Positions 23,302 through 25,024 of a DNA stretch of 25,024 nucleotides are shown in pieces (the first letter of the stretch is position 1; every line of letters begins with the position of its first letter). The notes beneath the pieces are model-generated. The model searched no databases. It had not been told where the DNA came from and saw only the letters and a program-made list of their open reading frames with translations. The position numbers were made by a program, and so were the translations under genes. This stretch comes from CAZUMW01 sp964621615 (GTDB taxonomy: Bacteria > Desulfobacterota > WTBG01 > CAIYCZ01 > CAIRTM01), in assembly GCA_964621615.1 (NCBI GenBank), contig CAZUMW010000058.1, positions 1 through 25,024 on the forward strand. The letters run 5' to 3'.

Positions 23302-24576
23302 ATGAATCTTCCCCGACAATGCCTTATGATTCTGTGTGCAGCCTGCCTTGTCTGCGCGGCCCATCCTGCCCCCGCATTTTCCGAAGCGCCCCGGTACACT
23401 ATTCCGGCATATTCCCCGCAGGAGCTTTCCGCTGTTCGCGCCTGGGAGGAAACCTGGGCCGGTGCGGAGGTCTCCAGCAAGAATATTGACCGCGTTTCAG
23501 AATTTATTCCGGATTGCCTTGCCGAGGTCTATAGAAATCCCGCAATGTTCGGTGACAGCGGAGACGGGTATTGTTTCCGTATAATACCGTATCGCAGATG
23601 TACACCAACGAGGGGGGTGGTACGGGCGACACGCTCATACTACCCGAAGGTGCGCACAGATGAAGACGGCGTTATTCTGAATTATGCCGATATCGCCGGC
23701 GTTCCTTTTCCCGAGCCGGGAACAGGGATGCAGATCGCCTGGAATTATGATTTCAACACCCGGGGGGATTCATCACATTACCGGCGGCTGACTCCGAGCC
23801 TGGCTTTTGCCGGAAAAGGTGAGCGGCATCAGGATGCGGAGTGCTGGGAGCTGTTTTTTGTGCACCGTGTCGATACCGAACCCTGCCCGCGGCTCCCCGA
23901 GAACAGAAAAAAAATACACTGGGCCGGGTTTTATCACATGTATAAGCCCAATGAGTTTTTAAACACCCGCAGATTTAATATACGGTATCTTGATTTCGAT
24001 AAACAGGATGATCAGTACATGTACAACGCGCAGACACGCCGGCTTCGCCGCCTGTCGGGTGCTCAAAGAACTGATTCGGTTGACGGCTCGATTGTCATTT
24101 ACGACGATGAGTACTGCTGGAACGGCCATATAACCGCGAACACGTACCAATATCACGGAAGAGAGGAATTTCTTGCACCCCGCCATGTCGATATCGATGA
24201 GCTTGAGCGTGATACCGGTGAGATTCTGTTCAGCAACCTGCCGCGTGAACGGCTTAAAGTGTATGTAGTGATTGCACGCAGCAAAGACCCCTCGTATATA
24301 TACAGCAAGCGGATCTGGTATGTTGATCCTGAAACATATCAGATACGGTGCACAATAATCTATGACCGGAAAGACAGGCTCTGGAAGTACATTGAGCAGT
24401 TCAGTCAGGATATCGCCACGGCGTCCGGAGAAATCAAAAACTACATTGTCGGCTGTCATGTTATTGATTTTCAAAGAGAGTATGCAGCAGTGAGCACGCA
24501 GCAAGTCCGCGGTATCGGCATTGCTGTTGATCGGGATCTGTTTACTGTACATAACCTGAGAAAAGCCGGATACTGA
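23302..24576 (+). CDS. Exported DUF1329 family protein
   Basis: A 424-residue protein with a signal peptide (LMILCAACLVCAAHPAPAFS, cleavage near 26-28). The mature part follows the DUF1329 pattern, an outer-membrane-lipoprotein-sorting-like (LolA/LolB-type) fold: GVPFPEP..G...AWNYDFNTRG, a YMYNAQTRRLRRLSG strand pair, then DSVDGSIVIYDDEYCWNGH and the late KRIWYVDPETYQI. DUF1329 proteins are often next to RND transporters and aromatic or lipid degradation genes, and are thought to handle hydrophobic molecules in the periplasm; no such partner is adjacent here. A good ribosome site (AAAGGAG) precedes the ATG. The C-terminus (LFTVHNLRKAGY) looks natural. Confidence 0.83.
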   Translation: MNLPRQCLMILCAACLVCAAHPAPAFSEAPRYTIPAYSPQELSAVRAWEETWAGAEVSSKNIDRVSEFIPDCLAEVYRNPAMFGDSGDGYCFRIIPYRRCTPTRGVVRATRSYYPKVRTDEDGVILNYADIAGVPFPEPGTGMQIAWNYDFNTRGDSSHYRRLTPSLAFAGKGERHQDAECWELFFVHRVDTEPCPRLPENRKKIHWAGFYHMYKPNEFLNTRRFNIRYLDFDKQDDQYMYNAQTRRLRRLSGAQRTDSVDGSIVIYDDEYCWNGHITANTYQYHGREEFLAPRHVDIDELERDTGEILFSNLPRERLKVYVVIARSKDPSYIYSKRIWYVDPETYQIRCTIIYDRKDRLWKYIEQFSQDIATASGEIKNYIVGCHVIDFQREYAAVSTQQVRGIGIAVDRDLFTVHNLRKAGY

Positions 24577-24580
24577 CTGA

Positions 24581-24757
24581 GAAAGCCTGCTGCTGCATGA
24601 CGGTTCAAGAAGCATTGGGAACGGCTTCTTCCACGATCTGGATATCGATTTAACCGAGCTGGCGGCGACGGGAACGCTTGCGATATCACCTGAAGTCCTG
24701 GAGGCGGTCGGCACCGATGTGCGCACTATCATGACCAGCTCAGCGCATATGTTTTGA
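24581..24757 (+). pseudogene. Possible decayed coding remnant without a start
   Basis: An open frame of 58 codons that opens right after a stop and has no ATG, GTG or TTG until near its end. Nevertheless its codon use matches the neighbouring genes and its translation looks protein-like (FFHDLDIDLTELAATGTL, then ISPEVLEAVGTDVRTI). It ends with TGA at 24755. It may be the C-terminal end of a deleted gene, or a frame connected by a frameshift. I do not recognise it. Confidence 0.35.
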
Positions 24758-25024
24758 GCGTCTGCAGATACCCTGCCCCCTGCACTTTAATCGTGACGGC
24801 TTCGCAAAACGTCCGGATTCATTTCAGCCGGTTTCCTCCGGATATACTCACGAGGCGAGGCAATGCTGTGCCGGGGTGTTTAAACGGGATTGGCGTGTTG
24901 ATACAATTCTCGAAATGATGTGGATCTCTGTCTGACACCGAAGCATAGTGCTAACGCGCAAGAAAGCATCAGATTATCTCTCCGATACCGATTGCATCCC
25001 GCCTCTTTGTCTTGATGGCAGCAC
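24758..25024. other. No supported gene at the right edge
   Basis: Nothing intact can be supported here. One frame runs without a start from about 24735 to a stop at 24933 and overlaps the end of the preceding remnant in a different frame; it may belong to the same decayed gene or be chance. Confidence 0.4.

Noticed and set aside
23959..24732. 257-codon minus-strand reading frame
   Set aside because: It is antisense to the DUF1329 gene and its translation shows no domain; the plus-strand frame has a signal peptide, ribosome site and family motifs.

Overview
The window comes from a bacterial chromosome of moderate G+C. A Gram-negative cell plan is supported by an RND efflux pump with its periplasmic adaptor, an outer-membrane porin, SPOR-domain and DUF1329 exported proteins, TatA and an AmpG-type permease. 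A CheZ-like phosphatase, a PilZ protein, DUF1329 and two dispersed palindromic repeats of the kind common in Desulfobacterota (former Deltaproteobacteria) suggest that group. This is an inference: no rRNA or other marker gene is present.

Left part (1-7.7 kb). An AmpG-like MFS permease (minus) is divergent from a Memo/AmmeMemoRadiSam B-type gene (plus). A C/G-rich palindromic repeat follows. Then comes a minus-strand efflux operon: periplasmic adaptor, RND pump (stop and start overlap by 1 bp) and a small gene of unknown function. It has a good sigma70-type promoter with a dyad inside its spacer.

Middle (7.7-14.5 kb). A large PPDK-like protein has ATP-grasp and phospho-His domains but no C-terminal PEP/pyruvate barrel, and its N-terminal ~440 residues are unrecognised. 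It is divergent from an isocitrate lyase/PEP mutase-family enzyme. A fluoride channel gene (crcB) and a DUF190 gene form a short operon driven by a near-consensus promoter. A second dispersed palindromic repeat and a coiled-coil porin follow.

Signalling block (14.5-19.96 kb). A soluble GGDEF diguanylate cyclase (minus), probably preceded by a tiny ORF, lies next to an exported SPOR-SPOR-SNase-like fusion (plus). Next comes a two-gene operon of a PilZ c-di-GMP receptor and a CheZ-like protein carrying a ~290-residue insert with an internal duplication. The operon has its own promoter and ends at a strong bidirectional terminator. A c-di-GMP synthase, a c-di-GMP receptor and a CheY-P phosphatase-like protein within 5.4 kb suggest a local motility or surface-behaviour module. 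This is the most unusual part of the window.

Right part (20-25 kb). Present are tatA (minus), a small conserved-looking protein (plus), a minus-strand pair (a Cys-rich protein of unknown function and a metallo-beta-lactamase/beta-CASP ribonuclease-like protein), and a DUF1329 exported protein (plus) with a well-formed promoter and an upstream dyad. The last ~450 bp hold no intact gene, but one stretch reads like the tail of a decayed coding sequence. I saw no tRNA, rRNA, CRISPR array or insertion sequence.
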